Shown piece after piece: positions 1-8,524 of a stretch of DNA of 64,000 bases. Within the stretch, counting starts at the first letter, position 1. Each line of letters begins with the position of its first letter. The notes under the pieces were generated by a model. That model worked only from the letters and a program-made list of their open reading frames with translations. It searched no databases and was not told the DNA's origin. Origin of the DNA: an uncultured Faecalibacterium sp. (GTDB taxonomy: Bacteria > Bacillota > Clostridia > Oscillospirales > Ruminococcaceae). The translations under genes and the position numbers were made by a program. The DNA is taken from assembly GCA_934548045.1 (NCBI GenBank), contig CAKTEM010000011.1:1-64000 (forward strand). The letters are read 5' to 3'.

Positions 1-93
1 CTTTTGCACACTTTTTGCACACCGGCGGGAAAGCCGTGTTTTTCCTTGCATTGTCTGCATTCTGTGCATCGTGAGCGAATTTTCCATAGTTTT

Positions 94-1315
94 TCAGGCG
101 AACAGCAGTCGCGTGAACTCACGCCGCTGTTCGGGGTTCATCTGTCGGACGACTGTCAGCATCACTTCAGGGGTGATTTGAGAGGCATCCGGCAGATTTT
201 GTTTTTCCGGCGCAGAACCGGGCTTGCTGCCAACATTCTGCGAATAGAAGTCGGCTTCGATCTTCTCTGCCAGCTCCAACCGGGGCTTGTCCTGCGTGTG
301 GGCGTAGGTGTCCATCAGGATGCCCGTGGTCGCATGGCCTGTGTTGCCCTGCACGGCTTTGATGTTGCCGCCGGATTCAATCAGTTGGTAGGTAGCACTG
401 GAGTGGCGCAGACCGTGGAACACGATCTTCTCAAACTCCGGGTGCTCCGCACGCCAAGTGCGGTACCATTTAGAAAGGGCTTCCGGGGCAACAGGCATAC
501 CGTTGGGCAGGCGGAAGAGCTGGCCGCAGTTGCGATACCTGCCATCCATGGCAAGCTCGTCCTGCTTGAGCCGTTCCAGCCAAGCCAGCAGTTCCTCTTT
601 CAAGGGCTTCGTCAGATAGAGGGTACGGCTGGACTTCTTGGTCTTGGGCTTTTTCAGAACCAGTGCAGAGCTGCTACCCTCGCGTTGGTCAGGGAAGATG
701 TGATAGATTTGATTCGGGTCGGTCTTTTCCAGTGCGGCCTTTTCGGTGCGCTGCAAACTCCGGCCGACCGTGATGGTCCCACGTCCATCCGCTGCATTGA
801 AATCGATGTCTCCCGGCTGCAAGCCAAGGATCTCTCCGACACGCAGCGAGAGAATCATACTCAGGTGGACAGCGAGATGAAGCGTGGGGTCGGTCATGGT
901 CTGCAACGCCGCAAGCATAGTCTTTTCATCCCAAATGGCACGTTCCTCCGAGGTGGCCTTGGGAGCTTCCCTTGGAATCGGTGATTTGAGCAGCAACCCC
1001 CACTCAACAGCGTAAGAAAAAGCAGTCTTGAGCATGGCATGGACTTCCCGGATGGAAGCACCTGTCAAAAACTGCCGCTTCTGCTTGTCGGTGAGCGTTT
1101 GCTTGACACCCTGCTTATACAGTCCGCGCGGTGTCCGGCTCAAAGTGGCGTAGAACTGTTCAAGGTCATACGTCTGAACCTTCTGAATCTGCTTCTTGCC
1201 GAGGTAAGGCACGACAAAAAACAAACGCCTCCCAGCCTTCACAAATTCGGCCAGCATGGTCTTTGTACTTGAAACGAACGGAGTAGGAATCTCCGCGCTT
1301 GAGAATAGATGCCAT
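94..1315 (-). pseudogene. Tyrosine recombinase (phage/ICE-type integrase), broken by internal deletion and frameshift
   Basis: Site-specific recombinase of the phage integrase family. An ATG at 1315 preceded by GGGAGG starts an N-terminal arm domain (MASILKRGDSYSVRF...). After about 30 residues, near 1215-1240, this frame is left and the rest continues in another frame at VPYLGKKQIQ. The catalytic domain after that looks intact: Arg in LSLRVGEILGLQ, HGLRHSSAT and a late Tyr in MDTYAHT. Members of this family normally have some 60-70 more residues (most of the core-binding domain) between the arm and the PYLGK segment, so a deletion plus frameshift is inferred. It lies next to an excisionase-like HTH, so both are probably the end of a decayed integrated element whose remainder would lie left of the window. 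A translation restart giving a truncated recombinase cannot be excluded. Confidence 0.85.
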
Positions 1316-1329
1316 AGATATTCCCTCCC

Positions 1330-1494
1330 TCAGACCGCAGCAAACCAATCATCGAAGCTCTGCTTGCTTACCCGGATGCTGGTACCGAGGCGGATCACCT
1401 TGAAGTCCTTTGTGGTGTTGCACAGATTGTACGCAGCACGGTTGGAGATCGCCAACAGTTGGGCAATCTCGTCTACCCGGTAGACAAGCGGCAC
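1330..1494 (-). CDS. Excisionase-like helix-turn-helix protein (short, start uncertain)
   Basis: Small MerR/excisionase-type DNA-binding domain: the readable frame gives VYRVDEIAQLLAISNRAAYN followed by a wing-like FKVIRLGTSIRVSKQSFDDWF and a stop at 1330. The coordinates use a GTG at 1494 (54 aa). The frame stays open upstream to about 1608 but has no ATG and no good ribosome binding site, so the gene may be truncated or may use an unusual start. Its stop lies 15 bases upstream of the integrase ATG on the same strand, the usual excisionase-integrase order in conjugative and phage-like elements. Likely role: DNA bending and directionality factor for the neighbouring recombinase, probably now a relic. 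Confidence 0.6.
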   Translation of the reverse strand: MPLVYRVDEIAQLLAISNRAAYNLCNTTKDFKVIRLGTSIRVSKQSFDDWFAAV

Positions 1495-1608
1495 GAGCTT
1501 GGCTGCTTGGGTCTGGTCAGAAGGTTCTACGGCAGGGGTTATGTTCGAAGTTTCGTCAGAAATTGCATTGAAATTTCTGACTGTGGCTATTTTGCAACAG
1601 TTCCATGT

Positions 1609-2520
1609 TTATTTCAGCCGGTCAGCAGCTTTAGGCTGCAGGCCCTTTTCCTCGAGGGCGTGCTGTTTTGCGAACTCGATGACCTGTTCAGCGGCTGGGG
1701 AATGGATGACCTCGGGCAGGTAGGCCAGATAGATGTACCGATGATAGGCATCCTGCCGCAAGGGGCGGAGGGCGGTTTCCTCGGTGTGCATCTGGATGTG
1801 GTCGGTGCTGATGAGCAGGCCGACCCCGTCCGCGACCATCCGGAGCAGAACGGAGTCCTCGTTGGAGGAACCGCGCACGATGGGCGTGATATGATAATGG
1901 TCGAAGATGCGCTGGATGAGAGAAGAATAGATCGGCTCGGCGTTGAAGACCATCGCCCGGTTCCGGAGCTGTTCCGGCTCGATGGCATCGCAGGCGGCCA
2001 GTGGGTCTTCGGCAGGCATGGCGACCACAAAGGGCAGCTCCAGCACCGGAATGAAAGCGATATCCCGGGCGGAAGAGGAATAGCTGCAAAAGACCATGTC
2101 GTACCGGCGTTTCCGCAGGTCGTTCAGGAGGCTTTCGGTCTGGGAAACATTGATGTCCAGCCGGGAACGGTTTTCCGAAAAAGCATTCAGCAAATAAGAA
2201 TGGAATGGATTCTTCCCTAAAAACGGGGTGATGCAGCCCACCGAAAGCACCTCGGTGTGGTTGGAAAATTTCTGCATTGCACCCACACCCAGTTCCAGCA
2301 CCGTGAGCGACTGCTCCACATATTCCAGAAAGACCCGTCCGGCGTGGGTCAGGGTGATGTTCCGCCCCTGCTTGGAAAAAAGCTCGACATCCAGTTCTTC
2401 TTCTAATAACGCAATGGCACGGCTGAGCGTTGGTTGCGCGATATACAGCGCGTCCGCGGCACGGCCATAGTGTTCAGTGTGTGCCAGCTCGCGGAAATAC
2501 CGCAGCTGATTCATCGTCAT
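1609..2520 (-). CDS. LysR-family transcriptional regulator
   Basis: 303-aa LysR regulator of normal family length. The N-terminal winged HTH (about residues 3-62) reads MNQLRYFRELAHTEHYGRAA then AQPTLSRAIALLEEELDVELF, the classic LysR recognition region. The C-terminal part has the periplasmic-binding-like effector domain. ATG at 2520 has GGGAGG nine bases upstream. It is divergent from the flavoprotein reductase at 2676 with a 155-base gap holding a perfect dyad at 2561-2577, so it probably controls that gene and itself in response to a small organic ligand, perhaps the reductase substrate. The effector is not deducible. Confidence 0.93.
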   Translation of the reverse strand: MTMNQLRYFRELAHTEHYGRAADALYIAQPTLSRAIALLEEELDVELFSKQGRNITLTHAGRVFLEYVEQSLTVLELGVGAMQKFSNHTEVLSVGCITPFLGKNPFHSYLLNAFSENRSRLDINVSQTESLLNDLRKRRYDMVFCSYSSSARDIAFIPVLELPFVVAMPAEDPLAACDAIEPEQLRNRAMVFNAEPIYSSLIQRIFDHYHITPIVRGSSNEDSVLLRMVADGVGLLISTDHIQMHTEETALRPLRQDAYHRYIYLAYLPEVIHSPAAEQVIEFAKQHALEEKGLQPKAADRLK

Positions 2521-2560
2521 GGCAGTCTGCCTCCCTTCTGAAAAACAGTATAACAGGACT

Positions 2561-2577
2561 CATAGCGGTTTGCTATG
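2561..2577. promoter_or_regulatory. Probable LysR operator (perfect inverted repeat)
   Basis: CATAGCGGTTTGCTATG is a 6-5-6 perfect dyad with the T-N11-A core expected for LysR-type sites. It lies in the divergent region between the LysR gene and the flavoprotein gene. It overlaps the -35 area of a minus-strand promoter whose -10 (TATACT on the minus strand) is near 2548-2553, fitting autoregulation. Confidence 0.65.
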
Positions 2578-2598
2578 GGTTCACTAGAAAAGTTCTTA

Positions 2599-2627
2599 TT
2601 GTTCACAGATATTTCACTCGTTAAAAT
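2599..2627 (+). promoter_or_regulatory. Sigma-A-like promoter of the flavoprotein reductase
   Basis: TTGTTC, 17-base spacer, TAAAAT. Located about 50 bases upstream of the reductase start and 22 bases downstream of the LysR dyad, the usual arrangement for LysR activation. Confidence 0.5.
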
Positions 2628-2675
2628 ATTATTGAACGAAGTCCGCCAAATGGCAAAACGGAGGTAAACAAGAAG

Positions 2676-4631
2676 ATGAAGAAGAAAGTTGTCGCTCTTC
2701 TGCTGGCAGTATCCATGATGCTGACCCTGATGAGCGGCTGCGGCGCGTCCAGCAAACCGCAGGACACCGCAGCAAGCGGCAGCGTGGCAGGCACCTACGA
2801 GGGTACCGCCGCAGGCCGCAACGGTGACATCAAAGTCGCCGTCACGCTGGACGAGAACGGCACCATCACCGATATCGAGGTGAAGGAGCAGTCCGAGACC
2901 GAGGGCGTCGGTACGCCGGCGTTCGACAAGCTCATCCCCGAGATGGTCGAGGGCAACACCGTTGCAGTCGATGCAATGGCGACCGCCACCATCACCAGTG
3001 AGGGCCTCATCGAGGCTGTCAAGAACGCCCTGACCGCCGCAGGTGTGGATCTGGCAAACTACCAGACCAAGACCGAGGCAAAGAAGGGCGAGGATACGAC
3101 TTATGATGTCGATGTGGCAATCGTCGGTGCAGGCGGCGCAGGCATGGCAGCAGCGGCCAGCGCATCCGAGGCAGGCGCAAGCGTCCTCGTGCTGGAAAAG
3201 ACCGCTTCCATCGGCGGCAACACCAAGCTGGGCGAAGGTACCTACAACTCCGCTGACCCCGAACGTCAGAAGAACCTGACCATGAACGATTCCAACCGTG
3301 CCGAAGTTGAAGAGGCTCTGAACGTCAAGACCGACGACCCCGAGTATCAGGCTCTGCTGGACGATGTCCGCGCAGATTATGAGGCATGGCAGAAGAACGA
3401 CGGCAAGACCCTGTTCGACAGCGTCAACTGGCACGCTCTCCAGACCTACATCGGCGGCGGCAGCATTGATAACATCTCGCTGATCCGCACCTACGCTGAA
3501 AAGGCTCCCGAGACCCTGACCTGGCTGGAGGACACCATTGGAGTTCCCTTCAAGAGCGATTATATCTTTATGGCGATCGGCGGCAAGTGGGCGCGCGGCC
3601 ATCAGGTCGACCTCGTCGCTGCTACCGGTTCCGAGGGCGATAACGGCGGCCGTGTCTACATCGACAAGCTGTCCGAGTACGCAACCGCACGCGGCGCACA
3701 GATCGAGACCAACGCAAAGGTCGTCTCCCTGCTGGTCGACGACAACGGCAACGTCTCCGGCTGTGAGGCCGAGCGCAGCGACGGCAGCAAGATCACCGTC
3801 CACGCAAAGAGCGTTATCCTGACCACCGGCGGCTACGCTGCAAGCAGCGACCTTGTCCTGAAGTACAGCAACGGTGCCATCACCACCAAGCTCACCAGCT
3901 GTGCAACTTCCAGCACCGGCGACGGTCTGGCACTGGCAGAAAACGTGGGCGCAAATCTCGCAAACCTCGACCAGATTCAGGTCCATCCGCTGGGCGACCC
4001 CATTGATGACTGCGGCTGTGTCAGCGAGTTCGTCGGCAACTGGCTGAGCGCAACCGAGTACATGTTCGTCAACAAAGAGGGTAAGCGTTTCATCAACGAG
4101 GACAACACCCGTTACGCCATCAGCATGGCCGAGCTGGCACAGACCGACGGCGAGATGTGGCTGATCGTTGACAGCAGCGCGATTGCAGACGACGATTCCC
4201 GCACCGCTCAGATCGAGAGCCTGCTGGCCGACGGTCACTCCGTCAAGGCTGACACGCTGGAAGAGCTGGCCGAGAAGATCGGCGTCGATGCCGACACTCT
4301 GAAGGCTACCGTCGAGACCTACAACGCCGGTATGCTGGCAGGCAAGGACGAGTTCGGCAAGGCTGCAAGCGCAGATTCTGTCATCGAGCAGGGTCCCTTC
4401 TACGCAAGCCTGCGCACCCCGACCGTTCACTACACCATGGGCGGCATCTCCATCAACGGCAACACCGAGGTTCTGGGCAAGGACGGCAACACCGTCGCAA
4501 ACCTCTACGCCGCAGGTGAGGTCGCAACCGGCATCCACGGCAACAACCGTCTGGGCGGCAACGCATACCCCGATATCATGACCTTTGGTCGTATCGCTGG
4601 TGAGCAGGCTGCAGCAAACGCCGCAAAGTAA
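2676..4631 (+). CDS. Secreted FMN/FAD-dependent flavoprotein reductase (fumarate reductase-like)
   Basis: 651-aa exported lipoprotein. Residues 1-22 form a lipoprotein signal ending in SGC22. Residues about 40-120 are an FMN-binding domain with the flavinylation-type motif DAMATAT (99-105), where Thr105 would carry covalent FMN. From residue 146 an FAD-binding succinate dehydrogenase/fumarate reductase flavoprotein domain starts with VAIVGAGGAGMAAAA. C-terminal NRLGGNA and the catalytic Arg region (FINEDNTRYAIS) match the Shewanella Fcc3/UrdA class. Two substrate-site positions differ from fumarate reductases: HHTMGG is here HYTMGG, and the TEAVRG-like segment is SEFVGNW, so the substrate is probably another unsaturated organic acid. 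There is no heme domain, so electrons would arrive through the FMN domain. ATG has GGAGGT upstream. Likely induced through the divergent LysR protein. Confidence 0.88.
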   Translation: MKKKVVALLLAVSMMLTLMSGCGASSKPQDTAASGSVAGTYEGTAAGRNGDIKVAVTLDENGTITDIEVKEQSETEGVGTPAFDKLIPEMVEGNTVAVDAMATATITSEGLIEAVKNALTAAGVDLANYQTKTEAKKGEDTTYDVDVAIVGAGGAGMAAAASASEAGASVLVLEKTASIGGNTKLGEGTYNSADPERQKNLTMNDSNRAEVEEALNVKTDDPEYQALLDDVRADYEAWQKNDGKTLFDSVNWHALQTYIGGGSIDNISLIRTYAEKAPETLTWLEDTIGVPFKSDYIFMAIGGKWARGHQVDLVAATGSEGDNGGRVYIDKLSEYATARGAQIETNAKVVSLLVDDNGNVSGCEAERSDGSKITVHAKSVILTTGGYAASSDLVLKYSNGAITTKLTSCATSSTGDGLALAENVGANLANLDQIQVHPLGDPIDDCGCVSEFVGNWLSATEYMFVNKEGKRFINEDNTRYAISMAELAQTDGEMWLIVDSSAIADDDSRTAQIESLLADGHSVKADTLEELAEKIGVDADTLKATVETYNAGMLAGKDEFGKAASADSVIEQGPFYASLRTPTVHYTMGGISINGNTEVLGKDGNTVANLYAAGEVATGIHGNNRLGGNAYPDIMTFGRIAGEQAAANAAK

Positions 4632-4674
4632 TCACCATCTCTATCCGGAGAATTGCATAAGGCTCTTGGAGCCA

Positions 4675-4715
4675 TAAAAACCACCGTCTTCTCAAGTGAG
4701 AGGACGGTGGTTTTT
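4675..4715. terminator. Bidirectional intrinsic terminator
   Basis: Stem CCACCGTC (4681-4688) with GACGGTGG (4703-4710), flanked by an A run before and a T run after. It separates the flavoprotein gene from the convergent acetyltransferase gene and can serve both. Confidence 0.85.
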
Positions 4716-4751
4716 GCGTCATATTGGCTGTTTTATAGGATAAGTCCGACA

Positions 4752-5192
4752 TCAGCCCCGTTTCATGTACAGGAGCGGATAGGGATTGCCCTCTTCGTCG
4801 AGGACGGTACGCTTGTAGGTCACAAACCCCAGATGCTCGTAAAAGCCGACAGCCTGCGGATTCTGCTCGTTGACGGTCACTTCTTCGATGCCGTAGTTCT
4901 CGATTCCATATTGAATAAGCTGTTTCCCAATGCCTTTTCCCCGTGTGGCCGGAGCGATGAAAAGCATCTCCAAACAGGAGTTTTCGGTTCCCATAAAGGC
5001 GATGGGTTCCCCGGCATCGTTTTCGGCAATCATCAGGTGCGCAACACCCATCAAAGCCTGTGGAACATACTCCTTGATTTGCAGCACTTCTGCATCCGAA
5101 AGAAAATGATGCGTCGCCCGGACGGAATCTTCCCAGATTCCCAGCAATACTTCTAAAACCGGCTTCCGGTCTTGCAGTTCGTAAATTTTCAT
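4752..5192 (-). CDS. GNAT family N-acetyltransferase
   Basis: 146-aa single-domain GNAT enzyme that would transfer an acetyl group from acetyl-CoA to an unknown amine. The acetyl-CoA loop is RGKGIGKQLI, preceded by the usual beta-4 strand (LEMLFIAPATRG) and followed by VNEQNPQAVGFYEHLGF. The ATG at 5192 is chosen over an upstream one because GGAGAA lies eight bases before it. It follows another GNAT gene (5233-5682) on the same strand with a 40-base gap, probably one transcript. Substrate unknown. Confidence 0.88.
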   Translation of the reverse strand: MKIYELQDRKPVLEVLLGIWEDSVRATHHFLSDAEVLQIKEYVPQALMGVAHLMIAENDAGEPIAFMGTENSCLEMLFIAPATRGKGIGKQLIQYGIENYGIEEVTVNEQNPQAVGFYEHLGFVTYKRTVLDEEGNPYPLLYMKRG

Positions 5193-5232
5193 GTTCGTCT
5201 TCTCCGTGAATTGATTCGTTGAGTGGAGCAAA

Positions 5233-5682
5233 TTACTCCGAACGTTTATAATACTTCTTCATGATTTTCAAGTTGGTTGATTCCTCCATCCCGAAGCCGC
5301 CATAGAAGCGGCGGTGATGCTCGTCGTCCGGGCAAATCAGCTCGATGAGGGATGCGCCGCATTCCTGCACACGATTTTCAACTTCTGCGAGAAGCTGTCT
5401 TCCATAGCCTTTGTTCTGATATTCTGCAAAAACCAAAATCTCCTCAAGCTCGTAAAAAGACCGGTCGTCAAACTCCACAATGAACCCGATCGCGATGCCG
5501 GTCGGATGGCCTTTGTCGTCCTTTTGGACGAGGCAGAGGGAGTTTTCAATCGTCAGCATCTGATGGATTCGTCGGTACGCCTTTTCATAAGTCCAGCAAC
5601 CGTCTGTATGGTTGTTGTAGTAGTCCATGTAAAGCTTTGCAATTTCGTCCACATAGGCTTCGGTCATGGTTTCGTAGTTCAA
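5233..5682 (-). CDS. GNAT family N-acetyltransferase
   Basis: 149-aa GNAT protein, not closely similar to its downstream neighbour. Motif A is ILVFAEYQNKGYGRQLL (acetyl-CoA pyrophosphate loop QNKGYG); the C-terminal YGGFGMEES is the usual motif B region. AAGGAG stands eight bases before the ATG. The gene opens a two-gene acetyltransferase unit. Substrate cannot be inferred from context. Confidence 0.88.
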   Translation of the reverse strand: MNYETMTEAYVDEIAKLYMDYYNNHTDGCWTYEKAYRRIHQMLTIENSLCLVQKDDKGHPTGIAIGFIVEFDDRSFYELEEILVFAEYQNKGYGRQLLAEVENRVQECGASLIELICPDDEHHRRFYGGFGMEESTNLKIMKKYYKRSE

Positions 5683-5749
5683 TGGTTCAGCTCCTTTTTA
5701 ATTTCATGGGTTGAATAATACCATATCGGAGCGGAAAAGCCAATCCGTT

Positions 5750-6748
5750 TTATTCCCCCTGTCGGTCTACCCATGCGCGGAGGGCAAAGCGGAGGGCGGC
5801 GAAGAGAAGTCCGGCCACGACCCAGACGAGCCAGCTGGTCTTCCACGAATCGCGCCAGAAGCTGTATCCGAGGTAGATGGCGGTCACGACGCACCAATAC
5901 GCGCCCGAGAACCAGCCGATTTTCCGGTTCAGCATCTTTTCGTGGGTGGTGTAGTCCTCGAGCTGTAAGAGCTTGTTGAAGCTGTCCTGCACCATTCCGG
6001 CGCGGACGAAGAACTGCACGGCCGCTGCGACGATGGCCAGCAGCAGACCGACGGAGAGTATGATCCAGAGGTCGGAAGGCTGGAACGCCACGGTGAGCAT
6101 CAGTGGCACGACGGCCAGTACACAGAGGACGACGCCCTGCGTAATGTTCTTGTGGAAGGTGGGCGCGTAGTCGTCTTTCTGCCGCTCCACAATGCCGGTG
6201 ATGCCGTAGCTGAGGGCGATGTCCTCTTTTTCAAGGTACTCGAATTTTTCCAGCTGGAACGCTGCCGGGAGCAGGAAAACCAAGCCGACGGCTACGATGA
6301 GCAAAAGGATAACAACGCCGATGCCGGCCGCGAAGTCCTCTTTTGGGGTGTCGTCCGCCCATCCACTCAGTAAAAGGAGTGGGATCGGGCAGAGGACGAA
6401 CAGGCTGACGCTGAGCGCGATTTTTCCGCAGGTCTGCCGGACAAGCTCGAGATAGGTGTTGGCCTCATCCAGTGAGAGGGTGCGCACTGGTTCCCGGACG
6501 GGAAGTTCGTCGGCGTCCGAAGCGGCAGACGAGATGCTTTCAGGCTGTTCCAGCTCATCTTTCAACAGGTAGTCAGTGGTGACATTGAAAATCCGGCTCA
6601 TATTTAAAATTTTGTCGAGTTCGGGGATGGAGCTTCCGCTCTCCCACTTCGAGACGGCCTGACGGGAGACGTCCAGCTGATGCGCCAGCTCTTCCTGACT
6701 CCAGCCGTTCTGACGGCGGAGCTGTGCGATTTTGTCGGCTAGTATCAT
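5750..6748 (-). CDS. XRE-family regulator with C-terminal membrane domain
   Basis: 332-aa protein. Residues 1-60 are a Cro/C1-type HTH (IAQLRRQNGWSQEELAHQLDV, then SRQAVSKWESGSSIPELDK). After a linker there are about six hydrophobic segments (for example IALSVSLFVLCPIPLLLL, VVILLLIVAVGLVFLLP, LWIILSVGLLLAIVAAAV), so DNA binding is tethered to the membrane. The ATG at 6748 is preceded by AGAGGAA; upstream codons lack family similarity. Such proteins in Firmicutes often sense envelope or antimicrobial stress, but the signal here is unknown. Two palindromes upstream suggest self-control. Confidence 0.88.
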   Translation of the reverse strand: MILADKIAQLRRQNGWSQEELAHQLDVSRQAVSKWESGSSIPELDKILNMSRIFNVTTDYLLKDELEQPESISSAASDADELPVREPVRTLSLDEANTYLELVRQTCGKIALSVSLFVLCPIPLLLLSGWADDTPKEDFAAGIGVVILLLIVAVGLVFLLPAAFQLEKFEYLEKEDIALSYGITGIVERQKDDYAPTFHKNITQGVVLCVLAVVPLMLTVAFQPSDLWIILSVGLLLAIVAAAVQFFVRAGMVQDSFNKLLQLEDYTTHEKMLNRKIGWFSGAYWCVVTAIYLGYSFWRDSWKTSWLVWVVAGLLFAALRFALRAWVDRQGE

Positions 6749-6823
6749 AAATTCCTCTTTCTGCCGCAGTGCGGCGGTCTGGATCAAAATCGGGATGGGG
6801 TCAGCTGACGTTCCGGTGAGTAG

Positions 6824-6884
6824 AGAATAGCATATTTTTCGGTTGACAACCACCAATTGCGGCTGGAAATCTGTCAACTGACAG
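6824..6884 (-). promoter_or_regulatory. Promoter with two dyads upstream of the membrane XRE regulator
   Basis: On the minus strand, -35 TGGTTG (6852-6847), 17 bases, extended -10 TGCTATTCT (-10 at 6829-6824). GGTTGACAACC (6841-6851) is a perfect 11-base palindrome sitting on the -35, and CTGTCAACTGACAG (6871-6884) is a second perfect dyad just upstream. They share GTCAAC/GTTGAC cores, as expected for a dimeric XRE repressor binding two sites. Confidence 0.55.
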
Positions 6885-6893
6885 TTGCAGATA

Positions 6894-6935
6894 TGAAAAA
6901 ACGCTCGTACCAGACCAAAATCCGGTGCGAGCGTT
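6894..6935 (-). terminator. Intrinsic terminator of the monooxygenase-like gene
   Basis: Stem of AACGCTCGTACC (6900-6911) with GGTGCGAGCGTT (6924-6935); on the minus strand a T run follows. Placed four bases after the stop of the gene at 6939-7265. Confidence 0.85.
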
Positions 6936-6938
6936 ATC

Positions 6939-7265
6939 TTATTCTTTGATATATTGCTTGTCTGTCTGTGGAATGTCGTCCGAGATGAATCGGTGAACCT
7001 CCATGTGCAGATTGTACTTTTCTCGAAGCTGTGCAATGGTCGCCATCATGGGTGTGGCATGGTGGAGATCAATTGCTTCCTGATTTTCCCAGCTGTCGAT
7101 CAGCAAAACGGTTTCGGGGCGTTCTGCAGGATAAAAATATTCGTACTGAAGATTGCCCGGTTCATTCCGTATGGCGGCGACGGTACCGCTTGCAGTCATT
7201 TCATCTGCAAATTTTCGTGCTGCACCATTTTCACCAGAATAATAGATGTTTACAGTTAAGCTCAT
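6939..7265 (-). CDS. Antibiotic biosynthesis monooxygenase (ABM)-fold protein, YgiN-like
   Basis: 108-aa dimeric alpha+beta barrel (ABM) domain protein. The features visible are the N-terminal strand VNIYYSGENG, the NEPGNLQYEYFYPAERPETVLLIDSWENQEAID core and a helix with HH near the middle (DLHHATPMMA), all typical of the YgiN/LsrG group. Known relatives act on quinols, heme or autoinducer-2, and many are uncharacterised; no specific function is claimed. GAGAGG lies upstream of the ATG. Single-gene unit with its own terminator. Confidence 0.78.
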   Translation of the reverse strand: MSLTVNIYYSGENGAARKFADEMTASGTVAAIRNEPGNLQYEYFYPAERPETVLLIDSWENQEAIDLHHATPMMATIAQLREKYNLHMEVHRFISDDIPQTDKQYIKE

Positions 7266-7299
7266 AAGACGTAGCCTCTCTGAATTTCAGCACAATAGG

Positions 7300-8361
7300 T
7301 TACTTCAGCAGATTGTCATTATCGAAGTAGTCGATGCGCATGGACTTGCGGACATCGGCGAGAGTGGCGGCGGCGGTCTTCTCCGCGACGGCACTGCCCT
7401 GCTTCAGGATCTCGACGACCTCGGGCAGACGCTGTTCCCACTCCTTGCGACGGGTGCGGATGGGCTCCAGCTCGGCCTGCATGACGGCGTTCAGGAATTT
7501 CTTGACCTTCACATCGCCCAGACCACCGCGCTGATAGTGTGCCTTCAGCTCGTCGAGATTCTGGTACTCAGGCAGGAACTCAGCAAAATGCTCCGGCCGG
7601 CTGAATGCGTCCAGATAGGTGAAGACCGGGTTGCCCTCGACCTTGCCCGGGTCCTGCACGCGCAGGTGGTCGGGGTCGGTGTACATGGACATGATCTTCT
7701 TCTTGATGTCCTCCGGCTCATCGGACAGATAGATGCAGTTGCCGAGAGACTTGCTCATCTTGGCCTTGCCGTCGATGCCGGGCAGACGCAGGCATGCCTG
7801 ATTCTGGGGCAGCAGGATCTCCGGCTCGGTCAGGGTCTCGCCGTAGACAGAGTTGAACTTGTGGACGATCTCACGGCACTGCTCGACCATCGGCATCTGG
7901 TCCTCGCCGGCCGGAACCGTGGTGGCACGGAAGGCGGTGATGTCGGCCGCCTGACTGATGGGATAGCAGAAGAAGCCGACGGGGATGCTCGTCTCAAAGT
8001 TGCGCATCTGGATCTCCGATTTGACGGTCGGGTTGCGCTGGAGACGGGAGACGGTGACGAGGTTCATATAATAGAAGCTCAGCTCGGTCAGCTCCGGAAC
8101 CATCGACTGGATGAAGATGTGAGACTTTTCGGGGTCGATGCCGCAGGCCAGATAGTCCAGCGCGACCTGCAGGATGTTCTGGCGGACTTTCTCCGGGTTG
8201 TCGGCGTTGTCGGTCAGAGCCTGTGCGTCGGCGATCATGATGTAGATCTCGTCGAACTTGCCGGAATTCTGGAGACGGACGCGCTCCTTCAAAGAGCCAA
8301 CATAGTGGCCAACATGCAGGCGGCCGGTAGGACGGTCGCCAGTCAGAATGATTTGCTTCAT
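7300..8361 (-). CDS. trpS: Tryptophan--tRNA ligase
   Basis: 353-aa class I aminoacyl-tRNA synthetase charging tRNA-Trp. The HIGH-type motif is HVGH (residues 16-19, in PTGRLHVGHYVG) and the KMSKS motif is intact in GKAKMSKSLGN. Length fits TrpS. The ATG at 8361 is preceded by AAGGAG; an upstream in-frame ATG at 8394 has no site and would add eleven unconserved residues. No T-box is visible upstream, where instead tRNA genes lie on the same strand. Confidence 0.96.
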   Translation of the reverse strand: MKQIILTGDRPTGRLHVGHYVGSLKERVRLQNSGKFDEIYIMIADAQALTDNADNPEKVRQNILQVALDYLACGIDPEKSHIFIQSMVPELTELSFYYMNLVTVSRLQRNPTVKSEIQMRNFETSIPVGFFCYPISQAADITAFRATTVPAGEDQMPMVEQCREIVHKFNSVYGETLTEPEILLPQNQACLRLPGIDGKAKMSKSLGNCIYLSDEPEDIKKKIMSMYTDPDHLRVQDPGKVEGNPVFTYLDAFSRPEHFAEFLPEYQNLDELKAHYQRGGLGDVKVKKFLNAVMQAELEPIRTRRKEWEQRLPEVVEILKQGSAVAEKTAAATLADVRKSMRIDYFDNDNLLK

Positions 8362-8491
8362 TGATATTCTCCTTACTCTGCCAAAGCCTCCCACAGGGAA
8401 GCTGGACGCCGGTCGGCGGCCTGAGAGGTTTATTTTTATAATAAGTATATCCCGGGCTGGTTACGCTGTCAACAAAACAACCGAAACAAAA

Positions 8492-8520
8492 GAAAAAAGC
8501 GATGGAAAACTTCCATCGCT
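8492..8520 (-). terminator. Intrinsic terminator after the tRNA pair
   Basis: Stem AGCGATGGAA (8498-8507) with TTCCATCGCT (8511-8520) and, on the minus strand, a T run. It closes the tRNA-Glu/tRNA-Asn unit four bases past the CCA end. Confidence 0.85.
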
Positions 8521-8524
8521 TTGC

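Noticed and set aside
1..93. att site at the left edge
   Set aside because: TTTTGCACA-type repeats are visible but no second copy or partner end can be shown in the window.
2517..4538. 673-codon open frame on the minus strand opposite the flavoprotein gene
   Set aside because: Shadow of a biased GC-rich gene. The predicted protein is a Cys/Val/Leu/Asp/Gly-rich mix without a domain, and the plus strand encodes a clear flavoprotein with ribosome site and signal peptide.
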